DNA of 64,000 bases, from assembly GCF_000153805.1 (NCBI RefSeq), contig NZ_DS022298.1, positions 2,050,827-2,114,826 of the forward strand. The letters run 5' to 3'. The first letter of the stretch is position 1, and each line of letters opens with the position of its first letter. This DNA is from Synechococcus sp. BL107. GTDB lineage: Bacteria; Cyanobacteriota; Cyanobacteriia; PCC-6307; Cyanobiaceae. Positions 1 to 10,700 of the stretch are shown here, in pieces. The translations under genes were made by a program, and so were the position numbers. A model generated the notes under the pieces. That model was not told the origin of the DNA and did no database searches. It worked only from the letters and a program-made list of their open reading frames with translations.

Positions 1-564
1 GCTGATCAAAGCGCCAAGCCGGATCAAGTTGCCGCAGACCTCTTAGCCCAAGCCGAGCATGACCCCCTCGCGGCTGCGGTTCTGATCACCACCAATCCAG
101 CCTTGGCGGATCAGATTGTCCATGAAATCGAGCAACAACTCGAGGGACACCCACGTCGTGAAATCTGCGAGGCCTCCATCAATGACTGGGGATTGGTCGT
201 GGTCTGCGACGACCTCGAAAGCTGCGCCGAGTTGAGCGACAGCTTTGCTCCAGAGCATTTGGAGCTGTTGGTGGAACGTCCACAGGCGTTGGCTGAACGG
301 ATCCAACATGCCGGTGCCATTTTTCTAGGCCCTTGGTCACCGGAGGCGGTTGGTGATTATTTGGCAGGTCCGAATCACACCCTGCCGACCTGTGGCGCAG
401 CTCGGTTTAGTGGCGCCCTCAGCGTTGAGACATTCATGCGACACACCTCGTTGATCGGCTTTAACCGTGCGGCCCTTGAGGCCACTGGATCAGCCGTTCA
501 AGAACTGGCGAAGAGCGAAGGGCTGCATAGCCATGCCGAATCCGTAAGGCGTCGGCTCAGCTAG
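1..564 (+). CDS. hisD: Histidinol dehydrogenase, C-terminal part (cut by window edge)
   Basis: The frame is open from base 1 to the TAG at 562-564, so the N-terminal part lies outside the window. HisD oxidises L-histidinol to L-histidine in two NAD-dependent steps, the end of histidine biosynthesis, in the cytosol. The visible 187 residues carry the family signature around SFAPEHLEL, whose Glu-His pair is the catalytic base in known HisD, and the stretch [20 protein letters not shown], which holds zinc-site Asp and His residues. The end [14 protein letters not shown] is also typical. The stop region overlaps the stop of the convergent rpiA gene by 8 bases. Confidence 0.93.
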   Translation, partial: ADQSAKPDQVAADLLAQAEHDPLAAAVLITTNPALADQIVHEIEQQLEGHPRREICEASINDWGLVVVCDDLESCAELSDSFAPEHLELLVERPQALAERIQHAGAIFLGPWSPEAVGDYLAGPNHTLPTCGAARFSGALSVETFMRHTSLIGFNRAALEATGSAVQELAKSEGLHSHAESVRRRLS

Positions 565-1276
565 GGCGTCGATCAAGGCTGCGAACGCCAGCAACACCAT
601 CGGAGATTTCACCCACCAACACCTCATCGGTCAGGTTCACAAATAAACCGTTTTCCAAAACGCCTGGAATGTTGTTAATCGACTTCTCTAAGGAGGCTGG
701 ATCGTCGATTCCACCGTTGAGCTTCACATCGAGCACAAGATTGCCCTGATCGGTCACCACTGGGCCAGCCTTTCGCTGGGCCATGCGCAGTTCAGCGCTA
801 CCTCCCATGGATGCCAGGGTCTTTTGGACTTGGCGCCAAGCCCCAGGCAGCACCTCCACTGGCAACAAGAAATCCAAGTTGAGACGGTCGACCAGTTTCG
901 TGGAATCCACCACCACCACAAATCGATCAGCCATGGCTGCAACCAGTTTTTCCTGAACGTGGCATGCTCCGCCACCTTTGATGAGCTGAAAACTGGGATC
1001 CACCTCATCGGCACCATCGATGGCCAGATCGATCCGATCAACCGCGTTGAGACTCAACAGAGGGATGTTCAACTCAGCGGCCAAAACCTCCCCTTGAAAT
1101 GAGGTCGTCACACCGACAATATTTTTTAATTCCCCAGAAGCGAGCTTGGCTCCAAGAGCGCGAATCATGAGTGCGGCAGTGGATCCGGAACCAAGCCCAA
1201 GAACCATGCCGTTTTTAATTTGCTCAACCGCGGCATCTGCAACCGCTTGCTTCATTTGGGTTTGAAGATCCGCCAT
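557..1276 (-). CDS. rpiA: Ribose-5-phosphate isomerase A
   Basis: This 239-residue protein interconverts ribose 5-phosphate and ribulose 5-phosphate, serving the pentose phosphate pathway and the Calvin cycle. Family motifs are present in order: GLGSGSTA near residue 27 (phosphate binding), DGADEVD near residue 88, and [11 protein letters not shown], which holds the catalytic Lys/Glu region. I chose the ATG at 1276 ([10 protein letters not shown]) because the reading frame upstream runs into the 3' end of the htrA gene and does not resemble RpiA. The gene sits 37 bases downstream of htrA on the same strand and may be cotranscribed with it. Confidence 0.95.
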   Translation of the reverse strand: MADLQTQMKQAVADAAVEQIKNGMVLGLGSGSTAALMIRALGAKLASGELKNIVGVTTSFQGEVLAAELNIPLLSLNAVDRIDLAIDGADEVDPSFQLIKGGGACHVQEKLVAAMADRFVVVVDSTKLVDRLNLDFLLPVEVLPGAWRQVQKTLASMGGSAELRMAQRKAGPVVTDQGNLVLDVKLNGGIDDPASLEKSINNIPGVLENGLFVNLTDEVLVGEISDGVAGVRSLDRRPS

Positions 1277-1313
1277 CGTTTCGCCAACGTTGGGCGAGAC
1301 GGTAGCAAGGGTT

Positions 1314-2420
<1,107 letters not shown>

Positions 2421-2560
2421 TCATGAGCAGTCCCTTCACTTCTATATGAATCCGCGGGGGGATGGGGATGGTCCAAATCGAGCAAAGTTGCTTTACGCAT
2501 CTCAAAAGAGCATCTTTTGCCCGAATCGGAGGGGTAGAACGAGAACAAAGCGCTTTACGA

Positions 2561-3418
2561 ATGCGAGCACTTCTTGCTTCAACCTTGGGTGTGATTGCTC
2601 TGGGAGCCCCCTTCATCACCATCGTTGATGCTGCCGCCGGACCTTTTGCAAAAAGGACGTCGCTGAAGGCTGTGATTTTTGAAGACGTGAAGCCGCTCTA
2701 TCAAAAGTCGGGCGATACCTACGAAGGTTTTGGCGTCGATATGTTGAACCTGATCAAAGATCAGGCCGGACGACGCACCCTCAAATTCATTCCTACGACG
2801 TCCGCAGAGGATGGAATGAAAGCCATCACATCCGGCAAAGCCGACATCGCCTGCGGTGTGGCTTTTGATTGGGGTCGGGCCGAAAAAGTGAGTTACACCA
2901 TTCCATTTGCAATTGGTGGAACCCGCTTACTGACCAAAACAACCATCAACGGCATGCCTTCATCGCTTCGCGGCAGAACGGTGGGCGTCGTGAAAGATTC
3001 CTCATCGGCCAAGATTTTGGAAGCCGTGGTTCCAGGAGTTTCACTTCAGGCCTACGCAACCCCTGCTGAGGCATTCGCTGCCTACGACAGTGGCAAAATC
3101 TCCACCCTCGCCGGCGGCACACTTTGGCTTGCTGCAAACAGCGATGCCAAGAACAGCGACCTTGTTCCCATTCGCCCTTACGGCCGGACAGGAATCGGAT
3201 GCATCGTGAAGCAAAACAATGGCAAATTGCTAGCCGCAGCCAACAACGCCATCGGTCAAACGATGCAGGAATACGTCAACGGCAACGCCGCAACACGCGT
3301 AATGGTGAACCGCTGGATTGGTCCCGGTAGCAACGTGATGCTTCCTGAACCGGTGATTAGCGCTCTGTACTCCCTATTACTCAGCACAACCTCGGAAATG
3401 TCCGTATCACCCAATTGA
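2561..3418 (+). CDS. grrP: Extracellular substrate-binding-like orphan protein, GrrP family
   Basis: A 285-residue secreted protein with the fold signature of family 3 solute-binding proteins (KAVIFEDVKPLYQKSGDTYEGFGVDML, shown here only by its ends KAVIF and GVDML, and GKADIACGVAFDWGRAEKV). The start at 2561 (MRALLASTLG) gives a normal signal peptide ending near VDAAAGP; the in-frame ATG at 2462 would put 33 uncharacteristic residues before it. No ABC permease or ATPase gene is next to it. Instead the glycine-rich precursor and its radical SAM maturase follow, which is the known three-gene neighbourhood of the GRRM/GrrP families. Its role there is not established; it may bind the modified peptide or a ligand. 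Confidence 0.8.
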   Translation: MRALLASTLGVIALGAPFITIVDAAAGPFAKRTSLKAVIFEDVKPLYQKSGDTYEGFGVDMLNLIKDQAGRRTLKFIPTTSAEDGMKAITSGKADIACGVAFDWGRAEKVSYTIPFAIGGTRLLTKTTINGMPSSLRGRTVGVVKDSSSAKILEAVVPGVSLQAYATPAEAFAAYDSGKISTLAGGTLWLAANSDAKNSDLVPIRPYGRTGIGCIVKQNNGKLLAAANNAIGQTMQEYVNGNAATRVMVNRWIGPGSNVMLPEPVISALYSLLLSTTSEMSVSPN

Positions 3419-3460
3419 TCTTTAGTCCGCTATTTCTCTGAAAAAACGTCAACCAAACCA

Positions 3461-3850
3461 ATGAAACGTTCCCTCATTGCCTTCCAGGCCTTACTCGCTT
3501 CAAGTGCTGTGCTGTGCCAGAGCGCTGAAGCCACGTCGATCTTTAATGCTCCAGACCAAACCAACAACACCGTTGAGTCCCGCATTGAAGCGGCTCGCAA
3601 TGGCAACTGGGAAAGTCTCCTTAAAAATGCAGAACAGGATGGAGCTCTGGTTGCCAAAGGGAAGTGGAAAAACGGCAACGGCAACAAGTGGAGCAATGGT
3701 GGCAAGAGCAGCGGGAAGTGGGGTAACGGCAAGGGCGGCGGCAAGTTCGGCAACAGCCGCAACAGCTGGGGCAATGGTGGTTATCGGGTTGGCTGGCGCA
3801 ACGGCGGTGGAGGCTGGCGCAACGGCGGCGGTGGGTTCGCGAATTGGTAA
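3461..3850 (+). CDS. grrA: rSAM-associated Gly-rich repeat precursor peptide, GrrA family
   Basis: A 129-residue secreted precursor. Residues 1-24 form a signal peptide (MKRSLIAFQALLASS, ending SAEA), 25-65 are an ordinary leader-like part (SRIEAARNGNWESLLKNA), and from about residue 66 to the end the protein is almost only Gly, Asn, Trp, Arg, Lys and Ser. In this tail I count eight aromatic-X-Asn triads: W69-K-N, W77-S-N, W87-G-N, F96-G-N, W103-G-N, W112-R-N, W119-R-N and F126-A-N. Such triads are the kind of site crosslinked by three-residue cyclophane-forming radical SAM enzymes. The next gene encodes that enzyme type and overlaps the stop codon, so the two are probably translationally coupled. 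Lack of sequence depth makes the number of modified sites unknown. Confidence 0.85.
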   Translation: MKRSLIAFQALLASSAVLCQSAEATSIFNAPDQTNNTVESRIEAARNGNWESLLKNAEQDGALVAKGKWKNGNGNKWSNGGKSSGKWGNGKGGGKFGNSRNSWGNGGYRVGWRNGGGGWRNGGGGFANW

Positions 3851-5049
3851 TCGCAGCGGCAAACGTTCGGCCCGACTTCAGTCAGTTCGGGCCCATTGGG
3901 CTGGTGGTCATCCAATCGACATCGTTATGCAATCTTGACTGCTCATATTGTTATCTTCCAGATCGACAAAAAAAGCGGGTTTTTGATCTCGATTTGATCC
4001 CACTTTTAGTTGAAAGGATTTTAGAAAGCCCTTACGCAGGACCAGAATTCTCCCTTGTTTGGCATGCCGGTGAACCTCTCACCTTGCCAACCAGTTGGTA
4101 CGACAAGGCGACAACACTGATCAACCAATCTCTTGAACGGTTGGGTGCTCAAGATCTAGATATTGATCAACATGTTCAAACCAATGCAACATTGATCAAT
4201 GACGATTGGTGTGATTGCTTTAGGCGCAATCGAATTGTAGTTGGCATCAGTGTTGACGGACCTGAAGACATTCACGATGCCCATCGACGGTTCCGTAATG
4301 GACGTGGGTCCCATGCCCTCGCGATGCGAGGGATTGAAGCCTTACAACGCAATCGGGTGCCGTTTCACTGCATCTCTGTAATCACTGCAGATGCCATGGA
4401 ACAACCAGAACGAATGTATCGGTTTTTTAGAGACCACGGCATCAACGATGTGGGCTTCAATGTTGAAGAGAAGGAAGGAATCAATACATCGTCTTCAATG
4501 GCAGGCTCAAACATGGAGGCGAAATATAAAGACTTTCTCCGCACGTTTTGGCGTCTCAGCGAGCAAGACGGTTATCCCGTTGTCTTGCGCGAATTTGAGC
4601 AGGTGATCAGCCTTATTCAAGATGATCAGCGCATGACGCAGAACGAATTGAACCGCCCTTTTTCAATTTTAAGCGTTGATGCCCAAGGTGATTTCTCCAC
4701 GTTTGATCCTGAACTTCTTTCCGTAGCCAGCGATCGCTACGGCACTTTCAACCTTGGCAATCTCAAAACGCACAGCCTCGAAGAATCAACGCGGACGGAT
4801 TCATTTCAGCGCCTGCTTCAAGACATGACCCAGGGAGTGGAAACGTGCCAGAAGGGCTGCGAACACTTTGGGTTGTGCGGAGGTGGGAATGGAAGCAACA
4901 AGTTCTGGGAGCACGGCACCCTGGCCTCCAGTGAAACCAACGCCTGCCGCTTTGGCACCAAAATCCCCGTGGAAGTCCTGCTCGAGCGTTTCGAAGAAGG
5001 TCCACCCTTGGAGGTGAACCGAACAACCATTGCGCCCCTGAGTTCGTAA
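3844..5049 (+). CDS. grrM: Radical SAM/SPASM maturase of the Gly-rich peptide, GrrM family
   Basis: A 401-residue enzyme with the radical SAM cluster motif CNLDCSYC (Cys29, Cys33, Cys36) close to the N terminus and a Cys-rich SPASM-type C terminus (TCQKGCEHFGLCGGGNGSNK, then NACRFG) for auxiliary Fe-S clusters. It likely modifies GrrA in the cytosol before export, by radical C-C crosslinking. The frame has no ATG near its start; the TTG at 3844 overlaps the grrA stop by 7 bases and gives a short lead-in MVIAAANVRP before conserved sequence. A GTG near 3904 would remove almost all residues before the cluster motif. The pairing with grrP and grrA makes the family call strong. Confidence 0.88.
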   Translation: MVIAAANVRPDFSQFGPIGLVVIQSTSLCNLDCSYCYLPDRQKKRVFDLDLIPLLVERILESPYAGPEFSLVWHAGEPLTLPTSWYDKATTLINQSLERLGAQDLDIDQHVQTNATLINDDWCDCFRRNRIVVGISVDGPEDIHDAHRRFRNGRGSHALAMRGIEALQRNRVPFHCISVITADAMEQPERMYRFFRDHGINDVGFNVEEKEGINTSSSMAGSNMEAKYKDFLRTFWRLSEQDGYPVVLREFEQVISLIQDDQRMTQNELNRPFSILSVDAQGDFSTFDPELLSVASDRYGTFNLGNLKTHSLEESTRTDSFQRLLQDMTQGVETCQKGCEHFGLCGGGNGSNKFWEHGTLASSETNACRFGTKIPVEVLLERFEEGPPLEVNRTTIAPLSS

Positions 5050-5074
5050 TATTTGATCACTTGATTTGTGAAAT

Positions 5075-5347
5075 TTGATCGCGTCCAGCACCGCCCCTAC
5101 TAGCCAGCGTTGTGAGCAGTGCGGGGTTCAAATTGAATCCAACATTGGGACATCGGACAAAGTTATCTTCAGCAATGGTCCGAACGGAACAAGAAGCAAA
5201 CTTTGGAGCCGCGTCTGCCAATTCCACAAAACAGCTGAGCAACGATCGAAGTGCATCAATCAAGACGTCGAGCTGCGCGGTCCAGAACAGAAAGGCGATG
5301 CCTTTCCAGACGCACCGAGCATTGATGTCAATGCACCCAACTCCTGA
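5075..5347 (+). CDS. Possible small Cys-containing protein of unknown function
   Basis: An open frame of 90 codons from a TTG at 5075 between grrM and rimP. The translation contains a CxxC near residue 13 (RCEQCGVQIES), then VIFSNGPNGTRSKLWSRVCQ and KCINQD, which read like a small zinc-binding protein rather than random sequence. There is no ATG start and no clear ribosome binding site. Alternative frames here also stay open for similar lengths, so coding status is uncertain. I do not recognise a family. Confidence 0.4.
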   Translation: MIASSTAPTSQRCEQCGVQIESNIGTSDKVIFSNGPNGTRSKLWSRVCQFHKTAEQRSKCINQDVELRGPEQKGDAFPDAPSIDVNAPNS

Positions 5348-5422
5348 CACGTTGCAGGCTGTCATCTAGATTCAATTGGTGTCCGACGGGCATCTCCTAC
5401 GGGAGATCGGTCACAACTGAAA

Positions 5423-5923
5423 ATGCACGTCGGGCATGGCCTGATATCAGTTCTTTTGCCCCATCCTCTTCTGCCAGAACTTGAGCAGCTCACCCAACGG
5501 GTTGCAGGTCTTCAAGGCTTCGAGCTGTGTGGGATTCAATTGCTCACGCATTTGAACCCCATCACTCTGCAAGTTCAGATCCGACACACCAACGGGTCCG
5601 ACGTCAACCTTGATGATTGCGCTGGATTTAGTGGTGTTCTCGGCGAAGCATTAGAGGAATCCCAGCAACTGATCGAGGCTTATGTCCTCGAAATCAGCAG
5701 CCCAGGGATTGGCGAGCAACTGAGTTGTGATCGCGATTTCCAGACTTTCCGCGGTTTTCCTGTGGATGTCACCCATCGTGATCAGGGGAACGTAGAGCAT
5801 CACTTGGAAGGTCTTCTGCACGAACGCAATACGGATTCACTGCAGATCAACATCCGTGGGCGGATCAAAAGCATCCCTCGCGACCAAGTGATCGAGGTAC
5901 GCCTCACCACCCCTGGCCAATAA
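5423..5923 (+). CDS. rimP: Ribosome maturation factor RimP
   Basis: RimP helps 30S subunit assembly. It is first in the classical rimP-nusA-ylxR-infB order seen here. The protein has the RimP core with GFELCGIQLL, QVQIRHTNG, DDCAGFSG and the signature YVLEISSPGI near residue 93. From the ATG at 5423 it is 166 residues; the in-frame TTG at 5456 (giving MPHPLLPELEQL) would fit better what I expect of picocyanobacterial RimP N termini, so the true start may be 11 codons downstream. The C-terminal SH3-like part ends RDQVIEVRL. nusA begins 39 bases later. Confidence 0.92.
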   Translation: MHVGHGLISVLLPHPLLPELEQLTQRVAGLQGFELCGIQLLTHLNPITLQVQIRHTNGSDVNLDDCAGFSGVLGEALEESQQLIEAYVLEISSPGIGEQLSCDRDFQTFRGFPVDVTHRDQGNVEHHLEGLLHERNTDSLQINIRGRIKSIPRDQVIEVRLTTPGQ

Positions 5924-5962
5924 TCGAGCGAATCGCTCACTCTTTTTTTTACCCCCAGCCCG

Positions 5963-7441
5963 ATGGCTCTCGTCCTGCTTCCAGGTCTCACCAATCTGAT
6001 CGATGACATCAGTGAGGAGAAAAAACTCGCTCCGCAAGTTGTTGAAGCAGCTCTACGGGAAGCCCTGCTGAAGGGATATGAGCGATACCGGCGCACTCTC
6101 TATATAGGCATTAGCGAAGACCCTTTTGATGAGGATTACTTCAGCAATTTTGATGTTGGCCTTGATCTCGAAGAGGAGGGATATCGAGTTCTTGCCAGCA
6201 AAATCATTGTTGACGAAGTTGAAAGTGAGGATCATCAAATTGCCCTCGCAGAGGTGATGCAAGTGGCCGAAGACGCCCAAGCTGGCGACACGGTTGTGCT
6301 TGATGTCACGCCAGAGAAAGAAGATTTCGGCCGCATGGCTGCGGCCACGACAAAACAGGTCTTGGCCCAAAAGCTGCGTGATCAGCAGCGCCGGATGATT
6401 CAAGAGGAGTTCGCCGACCTGGAGGATCCCGTCCTCACAGCCCGGGTGATCCGGTTCGAACGTCAGTCGATCATCATGGCGGTGAGTTCTGGCCTGGGAA
6501 GGCCCGAAGTGGAGGCGGAACTTCCACGTCGCGACCAACTTCCCAACGACAACTATCGCGCCAACGCCACCTTCAAGGTGTTTTTGAAAGAGGTGAGCGA
6601 AGTGCCTCGACGCGGGCCTCAACTGTTCGTGAGCCGCTCAAATGCTGGTCTCGTTGTTTATCTGTTCGAAAACGAAGTTCCAGAGATTCAAGAAGGTTCC
6701 GTCCGCATCGTGGCCGTTGCCCGTGAAGCGAACCCACCATCACGTTCCGTTGGCCCTCGCACCAAAGTCGCCGTCGACAGCATTGAGCGAGAAGTCGACC
6801 CTGTTGGCGCCTGCATTGGTGCTCGCGGTTCCAGAATCCAACAGGTGGTGAATGAGCTCCGCGGCGAAAAAATTGATGTGATTCGCTGGTCACAAGATCC
6901 AGGCCAATACATCGCTAACTCCTTGAGTCCTGCCCGGGTCGAAATGGTGCGGCTCGTCGATCCCGCCGGACAACATGCCCACGTTTTAGTGCCACCCGAT
7001 CAACTCAGCCTGGCCATTGGCCGCGAGGGTCAAAACGTGCGTCTAGCCGCTCGACTAACCGGTTGGAAAATTGACATCAAGAATTCAACGGAATACGACC
7101 AGGCCGCAGAAGATGCAGTTGTTGCCGAACTGATTTCTCAACGGGAAGAGGAGGAAGCGCTTCAGCAAGAAGCGGAGGAGCGCCTTGCGGTGGAGCAAGC
7201 AGCCAGGGCAGAAGAAGATGCACGCCTTCGGGAGCTTTATCCCCTGCCAGAAGACGATGAGGATTATGTCGATGAGGCGGAACTCTCAGACGAACCCTCT
7301 GCAACATTTGTCGAGGAAGATGCCGTCGAAGCCGTCGTTGAAGAGGTAGAGGGTGAGGAAGCTGCCTCTGAGGAGACAGGCGAGGCCAGCACTGATGCTG
7401 ATGCTGATGCTGAAGTCAATCTGAGCGAGGACGCCCGGTGA
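5963..7441 (+). CDS. nusA: Transcription termination/antitermination protein NusA
   Basis: This 492-residue RNA polymerase-binding factor modulates pausing, termination and antitermination. Order of parts: N-terminal polymerase-binding domain (MALVLLPGLTNLIDDISEEK), S1 domain near residues 130-200, then two KH domains (DPVGACIGARGSRIQ and LSLAIGREGQNVRLAARLTG). The last 90 residues are a highly acidic, Glu/Ala-rich tail ending in a run of Asp-Ala repeats, probably disordered. The start codon is well placed after the rimP stop, and the stop overlaps the GTG of ylxR. Confidence 0.96.
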   Translation: MALVLLPGLTNLIDDISEEKKLAPQVVEAALREALLKGYERYRRTLYIGISEDPFDEDYFSNFDVGLDLEEEGYRVLASKIIVDEVESEDHQIALAEVMQVAEDAQAGDTVVLDVTPEKEDFGRMAAATTKQVLAQKLRDQQRRMIQEEFADLEDPVLTARVIRFERQSIIMAVSSGLGRPEVEAELPRRDQLPNDNYRANATFKVFLKEVSEVPRRGPQLFVSRSNAGLVVYLFENEVPEIQEGSVRIVAVAREANPPSRSVGPRTKVAVDSIEREVDPVGACIGARGSRIQQVVNELRGEKIDVIRWSQDPGQYIANSLSPARVEMVRLVDPAGQHAHVLVPPDQLSLAIGREGQNVRLAARLTGWKIDIKNSTEYDQAAEDAVVAELISQREEEEALQQEAEERLAVEQAARAEEDARLRELYPLPEDDEDYVDEAELSDEPSATFVEEDAVEAVVEEVEGEEAASEETGEASTDADADAEVNLSEDAR

Positions 7442-7716
7442 GCGCTAAGCCCATCCTCCGTCGTTGCGTGGCATGCCGCCAGCTCCTGGATCGTCGCCAC
7501 CTTTGGCGGGTGATCCGTGACCATAAGGATGGAGTCCTTCTGGACTTAGGGATGGGCCGCTCGGCCTATCTCTGTCCAAAGGAAGAGTGCCTTGAGGAGG
7601 CTCGGCGCCGTAAACGCCTGCAAAAAGCTCTGCGATGTCAGGTGCCGGATGCAGTCCTTACAACGCTGAATGAGCGGCTCAGTGCAAGCACTGGTGTATC
7701 CGCTGAGGCAAACTAA
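7438..7716 (+). CDS. ylxR: YlxR family RNA-binding protein (DUF448)
   Basis: A 92-residue protein starting with GTG that overlaps the nusA stop by four bases (GTGA), so translation is probably coupled. It carries the family pattern RRCVACRQLLDRRHLWRVIR followed by GRSAYLCPKEECLEEARRRK. Structures of this family show a small nucleic-acid binding fold, and the gene almost always sits between nusA and infB; the exact role is not settled. Confidence 0.93.
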   Translation: MSAKPILRRCVACRQLLDRRHLWRVIRDHKDGVLLDLGMGRSAYLCPKEECLEEARRRKRLQKALRCQVPDAVLTTLNERLSASTGVSAEAN

Positions 7717-7785
7717 ACATTGTCCTCACTTCGCGTGAGGGCACCGCGGCACACCATGCCCGGCTCGATCGGAGACCCCAACTGA

Positions 7786-10700
7786 ATGACCAGCAGCGGC
7801 AAAGTCAGAATTTACGAGTTGTCCAAGGACCTCGGCCTTGAGAACAAGGACGTGTTGGATGCTGCTGTGAAGCTTTCAATCGCAGCCAAAAGCCACAGCA
7901 GCTCGATCAGTGACTCCGAAGCCGGAAAGATCCGCAGCCTGCTTGGGAAGGGTTCATCCCCCAGTCAAGCCACCGCTCCCGTAGCCAAACCTGCACCGGG
8001 CAAGTCGATCCTGTCGGTCAAAAAGGGCCCTGCTTCGCCAGGCGTAACGGCTGCGGTTGCTGCCGCGAAACCGCAAGCCCCGGCACAACCGACTGCCAAC
8101 AAACCCGTTCCCTCTGCGGTGAAGGCTGTGGCCCCACCAGCTCGGCCTGCTCCTGCAGGAAACTCGACGGCTGGATCCACACCGAAGAAACCTGTAGCAG
8201 CGCCAGCGCGCCCAACGGGGACGACGGCAACCGCTACACCTCGGCCGGCTGCTGCCGCTGCGCCAAGTCGCCCTGCCCCCTCAAAGCCGCCGGGAGCCCC
8301 CAGGCCACAGGTGGTAGGTAAATCGTCAGCGCCAGAACTCGTCAGCAAACCAACTCCGGCAACGAAGCCCGCAGGGGCCGCGAAGCCGGCCATCGTTTCG
8401 AAACCAATCACGGCAGCAAAACCTGCGGTGGTTGCGAAACCGGCAGCAGCGAAACCGTCGATCGTGAAGCCCACGGCGCCAACCCCACGGCCCAGTAGTC
8501 CTGCTGCTGCACCAAGCGCTCCCTCCGCATCAACACCCCGCCCCGCACCATCCCGCCCAACCCCGCGTCCCGCGGCGGCACCAAGTCGACCAGGTGCGCC
8601 CCAGGGCCAGAAACCGCAAATCGTCTCCCGTGCAGGCGCTCCGCCACGCCCTGGGACACCACCACGCGTCGGCGCACCGACCAAAACCAGTACCCCCGCA
8701 CGCCCGACGCCACGACCCGAACTCGTCGGCAAACCCGTTCCTCGCCGTACGGGCGGTGTGGGAGCCCCCCAACGTCCTGGAACAGGAGTGCCCCAACGTC
8801 AAGGGGGACCTGCACGTCCAGGAGCACCCACACGAACCGGAAAACCCGGCGCACCCACGCGAACTGGTGGAAACACCCTCGAGTTGGTTGGCAAACCAAT
8901 CCGACGTGATGGCTCCTCAGGCAGTGGCCGTCCGGGAGCACCAACGCGACCCGGCGCCCCCACAAGGCCCGGTATGCCCGGTGGCATGCGGAAGCCAGTG
9001 GCACCCGGCGAGCTCATGCAGCTCCAAAAGCCCATTAGTCGTCCGGCAGCCCCAGCACCCCGGCGTCCCGACGCCCCGAATCGGCCCGCGGAAGCCGGAA
9101 CCGCCACACCTCCCGTTGCACGGCCCACAGCGCCCTCAGCGCCTCGACGTCCAGGTTTCCGTCCCGGTGGTCCGGGAGGGCAAAGGCGTCCAGGACGCCC
9201 CGATTGGGACGACAGCGCCAAGCTCGAGGCACTGCGCAGCCGCTCGCCCCAAAAACAACGCCAAAAAGTCCACATCATTGGCGAGAACGACGACGCTCTC
9301 GCCGCACAAACCGGCGGTTTTGCCGGTGAACAGCAGGCCATGGTGCTGTCGGCCAGCCTGGCGCGCCCAGCCAAACCGAAAGCTCAACAACGAACAGCGC
9401 CCAAACCTGTGGCCGCGGTTCGCAAACGCCGCAAGGAAACAGCCCGCCAACGGCAACGTCGTCGCGCCATGGAACTGCGGGCAGCCCGCGAGGCCAAGCA
9501 GGTACGCCCCGAGATGATCGTGGTACCGGAGGACAACCTCACGGTGCAGGAACTCGCAGACATGCTCAGCGTCGAGAGTTCAGAAATCATCAAATCCCTG
9601 TTTTTCAAGGGGGTCATCGCCACGGTGACGCAAACCCTGGATATGCCCACCATCGAAGCGGTGGCCAAGGAATTTGATGTTCCTGTCCTTCAGGACGATG
9701 TGGAAGAGGCGGCGAAGAAGACCGTCGAAATGATCGAAGAGGCGGATCTCAAACATCTGATTCGTCGTCCTCCCGTGGTCACCGTCATGGGCCACGTCGA
9801 CCATGGCAAGACGAGCCTTCTCGATGCAATCCGACAGGCTCGCGTTGCCGCTGGTGAAGCGGGTGGAATCACCCAGCACATCGGTGCATACCAGGTTGAA
9901 ATCCAACACAAGGACGAAGCAAGGAAGCTCACCTTCCTCGACACCCCAGGCCACGCGGCGTTCACCGCGATGCGGGCGAGGGGAACGAAAGTCACCGACG
10001 TTGCTGTCTTGGTCGTCGCCGCCGACGACGGTGTACGCCCTCAAACGCTCGAGGCCATCAGTCACGCCCGGGCAGCAGAAGTGCCGATCGTCGTTGCAAT
10101 CAACAAGATCGACAAAGAAGGGGCCTCTGCAGACCGGGTGAAGCAAGAGCTGTCTGAGCAAAATCTCCTCGCCGAAGAATGGGGTGGAGATGTGGTGATG
10201 GTGCCTGTTAGCGCCATCAAGGGCGAAAACATCGACAAGCTTCTCGAGATGCTTCTCCTGGTGACTGAGGTGGAAGACCTTCAGGCCAATCCAGATCGCC
10301 TCGCCCGCGGAACGGTGATCGAAGCGCACCTCGACAAGGCAAAAGGCCCCGTGGCCACTCTGCTGATTCAGAACGGCACCCTCAAAACGGGAGACGTCCT
10401 CGCCGCAGGGCCGGTGTTGGGCAAAGTTCGCGCCATGGTGGATGACAATCGTCAGCGCCTTAAAGAGGCTGGCCCGTCGTTTGCGGTGGAAGCCCTCGGG
10501 TTCAGCGAGGTGCCCACAGCCGGTGATGAGTTCGAGGTTTACCCCGACGAAAAAGCAGCTCGGGCTGTGGTCGGTGACCGCGCCTCCGATGCCCGCGCGA
10601 CACGCCTCGCGCAACAAATGGCTTCCCGTCGGGTCTCGCTCACGGCCATGTCCGGTCAGGCCAATGAGGGCGAGCTCAAAGAGCTCAACCTCATTCTTAA

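Noticed and set aside
43..309. Minus-strand frame opposite hisD
   Set aside because: The plus strand encodes clear HisD motifs over the whole length.
2561..3418. GrrP as part of an amino acid ABC transporter operon
   Set aside because: No permease or ATPase is near; the neighbours are the grrA and grrM genes.
5112..5369. Alternative plus-strand frame over the grrM-rimP gap
   Set aside because: The translation is Ser/Thr/Ala-rich without motifs; the frame from 5075 has the CxxC and CINQD features.
7965..9374. Long minus-strand frames opposite infB (up to 255 codons)
   Set aside because: They arise from the Pro/Ala/Arg/Gly codon bias of the IF-2 low-complexity arm; their translations are Gly/Ala/Val or Arg-rich with no domain.
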